DNA of 64,000 bases, from positions 62,001-126,000 of the forward strand of contig NZ_QLTK01000001.1 of the NCBI RefSeq assembly GCF_003269035.1, read 5' to 3'. The notes under the pieces were generated by a model, which worked only from the letters and a program-made list of their open reading frames with translations, made no database searches and was not told the DNA's origin. Below, piece after piece: positions 41,982 through 50,656 of this stretch (positions are counted from its first letter, which is position 1; each line of letters begins with the position of its first letter). Both the position numbers and the translations under genes were made by a program. Source of the stretch: Paraburkholderia bryophila (lineage in GTDB: Bacteria; Pseudomonadota; Gammaproteobacteria; Burkholderiales; Burkholderiaceae).

Positions 41982-44914
41982 GTGAGATGAAGCGGTATAG
42001 CGTCGGGATCGATCTCGGCACCAGCAACACGGTGCTGGCTTACGCGCAGGCAGGGTCGCAGTCGATCCATGTGTTCGAGATCGAGCAACTGGTGAGCCCC
42101 GGCGAAGTGGCGGCGCGGCCGTTGCTGCCTTCGGTGCGGTATCACGCGGCCGAAGGTGAGCTGGCCACGGGCGATGTGCGGTTGCCGTGGTCGTCGGTGG
42201 ACCGTAGCGCCGACGCTCCCGCACCGCCGGTCGTGCTCGGCCGCCTCGCACGCGTGCTTGGCGCACAGGTGCCGGGACGGCTGGTGGCCAGCGCGAAGAG
42301 CTGGCTGTCGCATGCCTCGGTGGATCGCGTTGCACCGATCCTGCCGTGGGGCGCCCCCGACGAGGTCCGCAAAGTCTCGCCGGTCGAAGCCAGCGCGAGT
42401 TATCTCGCGCATGTGCGCTCGGCCTGGAACCAGCGTTTTCCGGACGCACCGCTCGACCAGCAGGACGTGGTACTCACCGTTCCCGCTTCGTTCGACGAAG
42501 GCGCCCGCGCGCTGACCGTGGCCGCGGCGCGCCTGGCCGGGCTGCCCAGACTGAAACTGCTGGAAGAGCCGCAAGCGGCCTTCTACGACTGGCTGTTTCA
42601 CCACCGCGAGCGACTGGCCGACGAGCTCGCGCACACCCGTCTCGTGCTGATCTGCGACGTAGGCGGCGGCACCACCGACCTCACCCTGATCGCCGTCGAC
42701 ATGCGCGACGGCGAGCCGCAACTGACGCGTATCGGCGTGGGCAATCATCTGATGCTCGGCGGCGACAACATGGATCTCGCGCTCGCGCATCTGGTGGAGA
42801 CGCGGCTGCCGGGCGACGGGGAACGCACGCGGCTGTCGGCGGCGAGTTTGTCGCAACTGGTCGAGCGTTGCCGCGCCGCCAAGGAACAGTTGCTCGGGCC
42901 GCACGCGCCCGACTCGGCGTCGATCACGCTGCTCGGCGCGGGCTCGAAGCTGATCGGCGGTGCGCGTAGTGCCCAGGTGACGCGGGAGGAAGTGGAGCGG
43001 ATCATCGTCGACGGCTTCTTTCCGGCGGTGGCGTCGCACGAACGGCCGGGCAGACCGCGTGGCGCGATCGTCGAGTTCGGCCTGCCGTATGCGACCGATG
43101 CGGCGGTGACGCGGCATATCGCGGCGTTTTTGAGCCGCTTTGCAGCGCAGTCGCGTCAGGCGCTGGGCGTGGACGTGGGCGTGGGCAATACCAATACCGA
43201 CGCCGGATCGGCTGCGGTTTCGACGTCGGCAGCGCCTGGCGCTGTCGCGTCGACCCCGTCGCCTTCCGACTCGAAGGCTGCGCAGACGCCAGCGGCCGAC
43301 TCCGTCGCCCCCCTGCCGATCCCCGACACGCTGCTGCTCAACGGCGGCGTATTCCGCGCCGAGACGCTTACGCGGCGACTCGCCGACACCCTCGGCAGCT
43401 GGCGCGGCGAAGCGCTCAACGTGCTGCACAACGACAACCCCGACGTCGCCGTCGCGCGCGGCGCGGTCGCCTATTCGCTGGCGCGCGCGGGCGCCGCGCC
43501 GAAAATCGGCGGCGGCTCGCCGCGCAGCTATTTCCTCGTTCTCGAGGACAGCGGCGAGCCCACTACCCAGCCCACCCCGCGCGGCATCTGCCTGTTGCCG
43601 CGCGGCACCGAGGAAGGCCTGGAAATCCTGATCGCGGACCGCACGTTCGCGTTGCGGCTCGGCCACCCCGTGCGCTTCCACCTGGTGGCGTCGAGCGCGG
43701 ACACGGTCTATCGCGCCGGCGAGCTGATCGATCTCACCGAGGGCGATTTCGTGCGCCTGCCGCCGATCGCCACCGTCGTTCAACCGCGCGGTGCGGGCAG
43801 CGCGCGCGAAACCGCGGTGCGGATCGCCACCTCGCTCACCGAGGTCGGCACGCTCGACGTGCACTGCATCGAACGGGACGATCCCACGCAACGCTGGCTG
43901 CTCGAATTCCAGTTGCGCAGCGAAGCCGCGCAGGTCGATCTCTCCGCGGATCCGGCGCAAGCGCGGCATCCGCGCCTCGACGAAGCGATCGAACAGATCG
44001 ACCGCAGTTTCGGCACGCGCGCGCAGAAAATCGACCCGAGAGAAGTCAAGCGGTTGCGCGCGCAACTCGAACAACTGCTCGGCCCGCGCGACGGCTGGAA
44101 CAGCGCATTGCTGCGCGAACTGTTCGGCGCGCTGTGGGAACGCGCGCGGCGTCGGCGGCGCTCGGCGGATCACGAACGCTTGTGGCTGAACCTGGCCGGC
44201 TACTGCTTGCGCCCCGGCTTCGGCTATCCACTCGACGAATGGCGCGTCGAGCAGGTGTGGACACTGTTCGACGACGGCATTCAGTACATCAACGACAGCC
44301 AGGTCTGGTCCGAATGGTGGACGCTGTGGCGCCGCGCGGCCGGCGGTCTCGACGAAGGCGCGCAACTGCGCGTGCTCGACGCCATGGCGTATCTGCAAAA
44401 CGCCGCGCAAGCGCGTCACAAGCTGCCGTTCGACGTCGCGAAAACCGGCCTTGCGGATATGTTGCGGTTGAGCGCATCGCTTGAACGGATTCCGGTCGAG
44501 CGCAAGATCGAACTCGGCGAAGCCGTGCTGACGCGACTGAAAAAGCCCGCTGAGAATCATCAAAGCTGGTGGGCGGTTGGGCGGATCGGCGCGCGTCGAC
44601 CGTTCTACGGCAGCGCGCATAGCGTCGTGCCGCCGGAGATCGCCGCGCAATGGCTGGGCGCGATTCTCGCGCTCGATTGGAAAAAGGTCGATCCGGCCGC
44701 GTTCGCCGCGGTGCAGATCGCCCGCATGAGCGGCGACCGCTCGCGCGACCTCGCCGACGATTTACGCCATACGGTGGTGCGGCGGCTCGAAGCCGCGAAC
44801 GCGCCGCGCGCGTGGATCACGATGGTGAGCGAGCGCGTCGAACTCGATAACGCCGACGAAGGCCGCGTGTTCGGCGAGTCGTTGCCGGTGGGGTTGAAGC
44901 TGATCGGTGCGTGA
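41978..44914 (+). CDS. Hsp70-family ATPase with DUF3731 C-terminal domain
   Basis: 978 residues. The nucleotide-binding domain has the motifs I-D-L-G-T-S-N-T, C-D-V-G-G-G-T-T-D-L and L-L-N-G-G-V-F-R. A beta-rich middle follows. A C-terminal helical domain of about 330 residues is DUF3731 (L-W-L-N-L-A-G-Y-C-L-R-P-G-F-G-Y-P near its start). A 50-residue Ala/Ser/Thr/Pro-rich insertion interrupts the ATPase domain just before the adenosine motif. It is the third gene of a tightly overlapped unit. A role in assembly or disassembly of a protein complex is likely but unproven. Confidence 0.93.
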   Translation: MSEMKRYSVGIDLGTSNTVLAYAQAGSQSIHVFEIEQLVSPGEVAARPLLPSVRYHAAEGELATGDVRLPWSSVDRSADAPAPPVVLGRLARVLGAQVPGRLVASAKSWLSHASVDRVAPILPWGAPDEVRKVSPVEASASYLAHVRSAWNQRFPDAPLDQQDVVLTVPASFDEGARALTVAAARLAGLPRLKLLEEPQAAFYDWLFHHRERLADELAHTRLVLICDVGGGTTDLTLIAVDMRDGEPQLTRIGVGNHLMLGGDNMDLALAHLVETRLPGDGERTRLSAASLSQLVERCRAAKEQLLGPHAPDSASITLLGAGSKLIGGARSAQVTREEVERIIVDGFFPAVASHERPGRPRGAIVEFGLPYATDAAVTRHIAAFLSRFAAQSRQALGVDVGVGNTNTDAGSAAVSTSAAPGAVASTPSPSDSKAAQTPAADSVAPLPIPDTLLLNGGVFRAETLTRRLADTLGSWRGEALNVLHNDNPDVAVARGAVAYSLARAGAAPKIGGGSPRSYFLVLEDSGEPTTQPTPRGICLLPRGTEEGLEILIADRTFALRLGHPVRFHLVASSADTVYRAGELIDLTEGDFVRLPPIATVVQPRGAGSARETAVRIATSLTEVGTLDVHCIERDDPTQRWLLEFQLRSEAAQVDLSADPAQARHPRLDEAIEQIDRSFGTRAQKIDPREVKRLRAQLEQLLGPRDGWNSALLRELFGALWERARRRRRSADHERLWLNLAGYCLRPGFGYPLDEWRVEQVWTLFDDGIQYINDSQVWSEWWTLWRRAAGGLDEGAQLRVLDAMAYLQNAAQARHKLPFDVAKTGLADMLRLSASLERIPVERKIELGEAVLTRLKKPAENHQSWWAVGRIGARRPFYGSAHSVVPPEIAAQWLGAILALDWKKVDPAAFAAVQIARMSGDRSRDLADDLRHTVVRRLEAANAPRAWITMVSERVELDNADEGRVFGESLPVGLKLIGA
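43160..43325 (+). other. low-complexity insertion in the ATPase domain of Hsp70 2
   Basis: About 55 codons for Ala, Ser, Thr, Pro, Gly and Asp residues (N-T-N-T-D-A-G, S-T-S-A-A-P-G and similar) placed between the helix ending S-R-F-A-A-Q-S-R and the adenosine motif. The first Hsp70 has a short loop at the same place. It is probably a surface loop or tether. Confidence 0.75.
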
Positions 44915-45024
44915 GCGCGGCACGTGAGCGCGGTACGTGAACTTCGCGCCGCACCTCGCACGGCGCGAAGCAGACCGCGCTCGCAGGGAAATGCGGACCG
45001 GCCCGCGCTGGGCATCGCGCAATG

Positions 45025-46065
45025 CTATTGATAGGACATCGTGAACGTGGCGAGCCCTTTCAGCGTGCCGCCACTCACCGGCCCCGTGCGCACGTATCGC
45101 GCGCTCAACGGGATCCGGTTCGTCCCGGCGTTCATCCTCCCCATGAACGCAATATTGCGCACGCCGCTGTCCGGATCGTGCACGCCAAACGACAAGGCTC
45201 TCGACTCGAATAGGATCTGCATGCCAACGCCCTTCGCGGTCGAACCCGCGGCGGCGCTCAGGATCGCCGACCGGTTGCCGGGGTTCGACGCGTCGACGAG
45301 CGACATATAAGCTCTCACCGGTGCGGCGCAATTGAGCCCGATTGAAAACGGCACGGCGCCCGCACTCGCCAGGTTCGACGGCGACACGCGCGGCGGCAGC
45401 TCGACATGAATCGCCCAGGTGGTGACGTTGCAGGTACCCGCTGTGAACAGACTGCCCGGTGTGATGGACTGCGTTTTGCTGACCGTATCGAAGCAGCGGC
45501 CGGTAAAGGTGACGGTGAGACTCGGCAGCGTCGTCAGCGTGCCGCTTCCGGGCGGACCGGTCACCACGAGTTCGGCCCTGATGTGGTACTCGGCGGTGTG
45601 GCTGACGGGGGGCAAGAACGACGTGGAATAAGGTGCGTCGGTGAACGGCCCGTTCGCTTGCCGCTTGATGGAATAACGCACGCCCAGGCCGGCCACGTTG
45701 GTCTTGAAGAGTGTGGTGGAACCGGCTTCCGGGGTTCCGTTCACCGCGACGGTCTCGAAGATCCGGCAGAGCACTTGCGGCGTGCCGAGGCCGACCTCAT
45801 GGGAAGCCGATTGCAACACCAGCCCCGTCGACGGGTCGTCCGGAACCCGGATCGTCGGGGCGAACGCGAGGTTGGACAGCGACGTTCCGTTGCCCGGAAA
45901 CCGGATCGAGCCGGGAAACGCCTCGGCGCCGCCCGTCGGCAGGAGCGCGAGGACAAGCACACCGGCACGCGTTAGGGCGAAGCGGGTTGGGTACCGCACC
46001 GTATTCGGCGACTGTGCGCTGAATCGTCCGGCGCCTGGGTCAAACCGATCGAACTGATCGAACAT
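45025..46065 (-). CDS. fimbrial adhesin-type protein (type 1 pilus family)
   Basis: 346 residues from ATG at 46065, where GGAG lies seven bases upstream. A signal peptide follows a charged N-terminus (A-G-V-L-V-L-A-L-L-P, cleavage near A-E-A). Two domains, each with paired Cys: a lectin-like first half and a pilin-like second half ending G-T-L-K-G-L-A-T-F-T-M-S-Y with Tyr next to last, the usual donor-strand chaperone signal. No chaperone, usher or main pilin gene is present. It may be a remnant or may use a distant chaperone-usher system. Confidence 0.8.
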   Translation of the reverse strand: MFDQFDRFDPGAGRFSAQSPNTVRYPTRFALTRAGVLVLALLPTGGAEAFPGSIRFPGNGTSLSNLAFAPTIRVPDDPSTGLVLQSASHEVGLGTPQVLCRIFETVAVNGTPEAGSTTLFKTNVAGLGVRYSIKRQANGPFTDAPYSTSFLPPVSHTAEYHIRAELVVTGPPGSGTLTTLPSLTVTFTGRCFDTVSKTQSITPGSLFTAGTCNVTTWAIHVELPPRVSPSNLASAGAVPFSIGLNCAAPVRAYMSLVDASNPGNRSAILSAAAGSTAKGVGMQILFESRALSFGVHDPDSGVRNIAFMGRMNAGTNRIPLSARYVRTGPVSGGTLKGLATFTMSYQ

Positions 46066-46164
46066 CTCGACGCTCCGCGTTGCCGCATGGATAGCACGCG
46101 CCCATGCTAGCCATCGCGATGGCGAAACACCATGAGACCGATGTTCGCAACCCTGCGCAACCAA

Positions 46165-46205
46165 AAACCCGTCGTATCGTTGCCGATAGACGGGTTTCGT
46201 TTTTG
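46165..46205 (-). terminator. intrinsic terminator after the SDR gene
   Basis: Arms AAACCCGTC-TATCG type with one bulge (46165-46179 and 46182-46196). Read on the minus strand the hairpin ends in GGGTTTTTGG. It lies 16 bases after the stop of the minus-strand SDR gene. Confidence 0.75.
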
Positions 46206-46220
46206 CGGCAGCCGCTCGCC

Positions 46221-47003
46221 TTACACCTGTGCCATACCACCATCCACGAACAACTCGATCCCGGTGATGTAACTCGCGTCGTCGGAAGCTAAAAACGACA
46301 CGGCCCTGGCGATTTCATCCGCTTCGCCGACGCGGCCCAGCGGCGTCGTGTCGCTGACCTGCTGCCGATAAGCTTCGATCTGCTCGTCGCTCATCTTCAG
46401 TTCGGTTTTATAAGCCGGCGTCACCACCACGCCCGGCGCGACCACGTTCACGCGAATCTCGCGCCCCTTCAGGTCCGATGCCCAAGTCCGCGCAAACGAA
46501 CGCAAAGCGGCCTTGGTCGCGGCGTACACGCCAAAGGCCGGCACACCCTGGATCGACGTGATCGACCCGGTCAACACGATCGCGCTGCCCGGCTGCATCA
46601 ACGGCAACGCTTTCTGCACAGTGAACAACGTGCCTTTGACGTTGATGTCGAAGTACTTGTCGAACTGCGCTTCGGTGATCGAGCCAAGCGGCGAAAATTC
46701 GCCGCCGCCCGCATTCGCGAACAGGATATCGAGCCGCTGATGCGCGGCCCGCACCGTGTCGAACATCCGGTCAAGGTCGGCGGCCGACGCGATATCCGCG
46801 CGAATCGCGACCGCGCCGTGACCGATCTGCTCGAGCGCGGCGTCGAGTTCGGCCTGACGTCGGCCGGTGATAAAGACCTTCGCCCCCTCCCGCGCGAAAC
46901 GGATCGCGGCCGCGAGGCCGATACCGCTGCTGCCGCCGGTGACGAGCGCTATCTTGCCGGCGTGTTTGCTGGCGTTGACGTTTTCAAGTCTGGACTGGTT
47001 CAT
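46221..47003 (-). CDS. SDR-family oxidoreductase
   Basis: 260 residues starting MNQSRLENV at 47003, with AGGAG six bases upstream. Classical SDR: T-G-G-S-S-G-I-G for NAD(P), N-A-G-G in place of NNAG, catalytic S-I-T-S with Y-A-A-T-K (Tyr-x-x-x-Lys). An Arg just after the glycine loop (G-R-R-Q) favours NADP. Substrate unknown. Divergent from a LysR gene with a perfect palindrome between them. Confidence 0.92.
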   Translation of the reverse strand: MNQSRLENVNASKHAGKIALVTGGSSGIGLAAAIRFAREGAKVFITGRRQAELDAALEQIGHGAVAIRADIASAADLDRMFDTVRAAHQRLDILFANAGGGEFSPLGSITEAQFDKYFDINVKGTLFTVQKALPLMQPGSAIVLTGSITSIQGVPAFGVYAATKAALRSFARTWASDLKGREIRVNVVAPGVVVTPAYKTELKMSDEQIEAYRQQVSDTTPLGRVGEADEIARAVSFLASDDASYITGIELFVDGGMAQV

Positions 47004-47117
47004 CGAAAGCTCCTGGGTGACATCGGTTGAATTCATTAAGTGTGTCGAGGTCGCTTGACCCGTGACGTCAGCTTATTTGATGCACGCAGGGAGATAAATG
47101 GCTATGCTGTGGTTTCT

Positions 47118-47137
47118 TTATCCACCAATGTGGATAA
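47118..47137. promoter_or_regulatory. perfect 20-bp palindrome between SDR and LysR genes
   Basis: TTATCCAC (47118-47125), CAAT, GTGGATAA (47130-47137). It lies 18 bases before the LysR start and 115 bases before the SDR start. The likely binding site of the LysR protein for self-control and SDR control. Confidence 0.7.
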
Positions 47138-47154
47138 TCAATCGGACTCCGACC

Positions 47155-48069
47155 ATGGATCATTTACAGGCAATCCGGATCTTCGCTCGCGTGGTGGAAA
47201 CCGGTGGCTTCAGTCGCGCGGCGCAGTCGCTGCAAATGCCCAACGCCACGGTCAGCAAGTGGGTCAAATCGCTCGAAGATCACCTCGGCGTCAAGCTCCT
47301 CGAACGCAGCACGCGCAGCGTCAACGTCACGACCGACGGCGCGGCGTATTACGAACGCACCCGGCATCTGCTCAGCGAACTCGACGATATCGAGGCGACG
47401 CTCGGCCGCGATCGCGCGAATCCACGCGGCACGTTACGGGTGGATAGCGGCGGCTCGACCGCGAGCGGCATTCTGATTCCGGCGCTGCCCGGGTTTTGCG
47501 CGCGTTATCCGGACATTCAGGTGCAGTTGAGCGTGACCGACCGCACGGCGGATCTGATCGCCGAGAACATCGACTGCGCGATTCGCAGCACGGCCAACGA
47601 CCCGGCGCTGGTCACGCAGGCCATCGGCACGCTGCGCTGGACCACCTGCGCGAGTCCGGCGTATCTCGCCGAACATGGCACACCGTTGCATCCGCAACAG
47701 ATTGTCGACGACCGTCATGCGGTGGTCAGCTACTTTTCCGCGAGCACGGGGCTCACACAGCCGCTGATTTTTGCCGACGCTGCCGGCGGCGAGCCCATCG
47801 TGCTGCAAGGCGTGCGCAATCCGGTGATGGTGAGTGAAAGCAATGCGCACCTGGCCACCGCGCTAGCGGGCCTGGGCCTTGTTCATACGCTGGATTTCAT
47901 GGTACGGCCCGCTATCGCGCGAGGCGAGCTGGTGCCGATTCTGGCGGACTACCGGCGCCCGCCGCTGGAGGTGTATCTCGCGTATCCGCCGAGCCGGCGT
48001 TACAGCACGAAGCTGCGGGTGTTCGCCGACTGGGTCAGACAGGTTTACGCGGAGGTTCGGGACAGTTGA
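47155..48069 (+). CDS. LysR-family transcriptional regulator
   Basis: 304 residues from the Met at 47155 (MDHLQAIRIF); the longer frame to 47098 would include the operator. The winged helix reads F-A-R-V-V-E-T-G-G-F-S-R-A-A, and the effector domain is of the CrgA group. Divergent from the SDR gene it probably controls. Confidence 0.92.
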   Translation: MDHLQAIRIFARVVETGGFSRAAQSLQMPNATVSKWVKSLEDHLGVKLLERSTRSVNVTTDGAAYYERTRHLLSELDDIEATLGRDRANPRGTLRVDSGGSTASGILIPALPGFCARYPDIQVQLSVTDRTADLIAENIDCAIRSTANDPALVTQAIGTLRWTTCASPAYLAEHGTPLHPQQIVDDRHAVVSYFSASTGLTQPLIFADAAGGEPIVLQGVRNPVMVSESNAHLATALAGLGLVHTLDFMVRPAIARGELVPILADYRRPPLEVYLAYPPSRRYSTKLRVFADWVRQVYAEVRDS

Positions 48070-48140
48070 GCGCTTCGGCCGCGACGCGCTGCCTCAAGCG
48101 CGGATCGCGTTGCCCGCGCCGCGTGGCGGCGCGCCAGGCG

Positions 48141-49214
48141 TCATGCCATCGTCACCCGGTTCCGGCCCGCATGCTTCGACCGATACAGCGCCCGGTCCGC
48201 GCTCGCAAAGCCGTCCCGATGCAAGGCTCGCGAGGATTCGTCGATCCGCGTCATCGCGCCGCCCACGCTCACCGTCACCACGCCCAACGGCGACGCGCGA
48301 TGTTCGATCGCCAGATCCACCACGCCCTGGCGCAAGGTTTCCAGCGTGCGTTGTAACACCGACGGTTGCGCGTGCAGCACCAGCAGGCCGAATTCCTCGC
48401 CGCCCATGCGTCCGGCGATGATGCCTTCGCCATCGGCCGCGGCCTGCATGACCGACGCCACCTTGCGCAGGCAGTGATCGCCCGCCTGATGACCATACGT
48501 GTCGTTGTATTGCTTGAACCAGTCCACGTCGACCACCACCGAACCCATCACGTCGCCGTCGCGCGCTTCTTTCCAGCGGCGCGCAATGCTCTCCAGCAGG
48601 AAGCGGCGGTTATACAACTGCGTCAGCGGATCGATCGCGGTGGCCGTGCGCATCTTCAGATCGTTTTCGATCATCGCGCGCAGATGGTAGAACACGCCGC
48701 GTTGACCTTCGTCGAGCCGGCCGGGCGACGGGTCCATCGCGCACAATGCGCCGACGATCTCGCCGTTCGGCGCGCGCAACGCGATCGCCGCGTAAAAGCG
48801 CACGAACGGATGACGCTGCACCAGCATGCATTCGCCGAAACGGGCGTCGTCGTGCGCATCCTCGATCACGAACAGGTCCGCATCGCGCACCGCATAGTCC
48901 GCGAGCGAGCGCGCACGCGTGACGAGCGGCATCGCCATGCCGACTTCGGCGCGGTAGTGCTGGTGTTCCTCGTCGAGCAGCGTGATCGCGGTGATCGCCG
49001 CGCCGGTAACGCTCTTCAGGATTTCCGCCGCGTGCGTGAAGCACTCGCGCATCACCTGATCGTCATGCAACAACCACTCGATCACCGACGATTCCACCTC
49101 GGGTTCGCCCGCGATGGACGGGTCGACCGACATCCGGCTGGACAAACGGTCGTTACTGTAAGCGAGTTGCACGGCTGGATTCCCGAATTTGATTTGCAGG
49201 TGTGTCAACGGCAT
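48141..49214 (-). CDS. GAF-GGDEF diguanylate cyclase
   Basis: 357 residues from the Met at 49214, or about 330 from 49133; no strong ribosome site marks either. A GAF domain spans about residues 50-200 (I-T-A-I-T-L-L-D-E-E-H-Q, G-A-L-C-A-M-D). The GGDEF domain follows with D-P-L-T-Q-L-Y-N-R-R, D-V-D-W-F-K and an intact active site G-G-E-E-F. It should make cyclic di-GMP in response to a GAF ligand. The frame continues far upstream to 50174 with no family similarity, so I do not use that start. The RxxD inhibition site is not evident. Confidence 0.9.
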   Translation of the reverse strand: MPLTHLQIKFGNPAVQLAYSNDRLSSRMSVDPSIAGEPEVESSVIEWLLHDDQVMRECFTHAAEILKSVTGAAITAITLLDEEHQHYRAEVGMAMPLVTRARSLADYAVRDADLFVIEDAHDDARFGECMLVQRHPFVRFYAAIALRAPNGEIVGALCAMDPSPGRLDEGQRGVFYHLRAMIENDLKMRTATAIDPLTQLYNRRFLLESIARRWKEARDGDVMGSVVVDVDWFKQYNDTYGHQAGDHCLRKVASVMQAAADGEGIIAGRMGGEEFGLLVLHAQPSVLQRTLETLRQGVVDLAIEHRASPLGVVTVSVGGAMTRIDESSRALHRDGFASADRALYRSKHAGRNRVTMA

Positions 49215-49436
49215 CGACACGCGAAACTTGAGCGCCTGTAACGGTTTGCAACAGGTTTTCGCGGGGCGGCGGCGAACCTCCGGGCAGATGGACGCGCAGC
49301 GCCAGGAAGTACAATTCACCCGCCGGACCTGCGCCGCCCTCGCCTGCTCGACAAACAGGCAGCGCATGCTTTCAGCAGACCATTGCTTATCGCCGACGCG
49401 CGCCCGGATCGCGCGCGTCGCAGCCGACCCGCTCTC

Positions 49437-50633
49437 ATGACCACGACCACCCACGCTTTGCTCATCACTGATGTCCGTCTGCCGGACGGCACTTGCGTCG
49501 ACGTATCGATCGCCGACGGCCGCATCGCGGCGCTCGGCCCGAACCTGCCGCGCGAGCCCGGCGTGACGCTGGAAGACGGTGCGGGCGCGCTGCTGCTGCC
49601 CGGTTTCGTCGAAGGTCATACGCATCTGGATAAAACGCATTGGGGCCTGCCGTGGTATCGCAACGAGGTCGGCCCGAAGCTGACCGACCGGATCGAGAAC
49701 GAACGGCGGTTTCGCGCGCAAGGCGATCACGATGCGGGCACGCAGTCGCTCGCGCTCGCCCGTGCCTTCGTGCAGGCAGGCACGACGCGTTTGCGCACCC
49801 ACGTGGATATCGATACCGACGCGGGGCTGCGTCATCTGGGAGGCGTGCTCGCCACGCGCGACGCGCTGCGCGAGGTGCTGGAGATGCAGATCGTGGCGTT
49901 TCCGCAGTCGGGCGTGCTCGGGCGTCCCGGTACCGGCGCCTTGCTCGGGCAGGCGCTGGAGGCGGGCGCGGACGTGCTGGGCGCGCTCGATCCCGCGCTG
50001 ATCGACGGCGATCCGGTGGCGTCGCTCGATCTGACCTTCGAGCTCGCGCAACGTCATCAGAAACCGATCGACATTCACCTGCACGAGCCCGGCGAAGTGG
50101 GCGCGTTCACGCTCGGGCTGCTGCTCGATCGGGTCGCGGCGCTCGGCATGCAAGGCCGCGTGGTGGTCAGCCATGCGTTCTGTCTCGGCGCGCTGCAGGA
50201 GCGCGAACGCGACGCCTTGCTCGCACGCCTCGCCGATCTGCGCGTCGCGCTGTTGACGACAGCGCCCGCTTCCACGCCGGTGCCGCCGCTAAAAACCTGC
50301 CTTGAAAAAGGCGTCACGCTGTTCGGCGGCAACGATGGCATACGCGATACGTGGACGCCTCACGGCTCGCCCGACATGCTCGAACGCGCCATGCTGATCG
50401 CGATGCGCTACGGCCTGCGTCGCGACGACGAACTGGCCATCGCGTTCGATTGCGTCAGCACGACCGCCGCGCTGGGTTGCGGCTTCAACGACTATGGCCT
50501 GCACGTCGGCGCGCGCGCCGATCTCGTGCTGGTCGACGCGGATACGCTCGCCCACGCCATCGTCGCGCGGCCGCCGCGCAAACTGGTGGTGGCGAACGGC
50601 CGGATCGTCGCCCGCCACGCCACACACGCCTAA
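49437..50633 (+). CDS. amidohydrolase (cytosine deaminase-like)
   Basis: 398 residues from ATG at 49437. Metal-dependent amidohydrolase motifs in order: P-G-F-V-E-G-H-T-H-L-D-K-T, H-L-H-E-P-G-E, S-H-A-F-C-L-G and G-N-D-G-I-R-D-T-W. These match the cytosine deaminase/isoguanine deaminase branch. Acts in the cytosol on a heterocyclic base or related compound. The LysR gene that follows by 23 bases on the same strand may be co-transcribed. Confidence 0.88.
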   Translation: MTTTTHALLITDVRLPDGTCVDVSIADGRIAALGPNLPREPGVTLEDGAGALLLPGFVEGHTHLDKTHWGLPWYRNEVGPKLTDRIENERRFRAQGDHDAGTQSLALARAFVQAGTTRLRTHVDIDTDAGLRHLGGVLATRDALREVLEMQIVAFPQSGVLGRPGTGALLGQALEAGADVLGALDPALIDGDPVASLDLTFELAQRHQKPIDIHLHEPGEVGAFTLGLLLDRVAALGMQGRVVVSHAFCLGALQERERDALLARLADLRVALLTTAPASTPVPPLKTCLEKGVTLFGGNDGIRDTWTPHGSPDMLERAMLIAMRYGLRRDDELAIAFDCVSTTAALGCGFNDYGLHVGARADLVLVDADTLAHAIVARPPRKLVVANGRIVARHATHA

Positions 50634-50656
50634 ACGACACCGCTTTCAGCACTTAA

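Noticed and set aside
41756..44650. 964-codon open frame on the minus strand opposite the Hsp70 genes
   Set aside because: It is a GC-bias shadow of two real Hsp70 genes. It shows no domain and has Arg/Ala-rich composition.
49215..50174. N-terminal extension of the GAF-GGDEF gene
   Set aside because: It runs antisense to the amidohydrolase gene and has no GAF or other domain.
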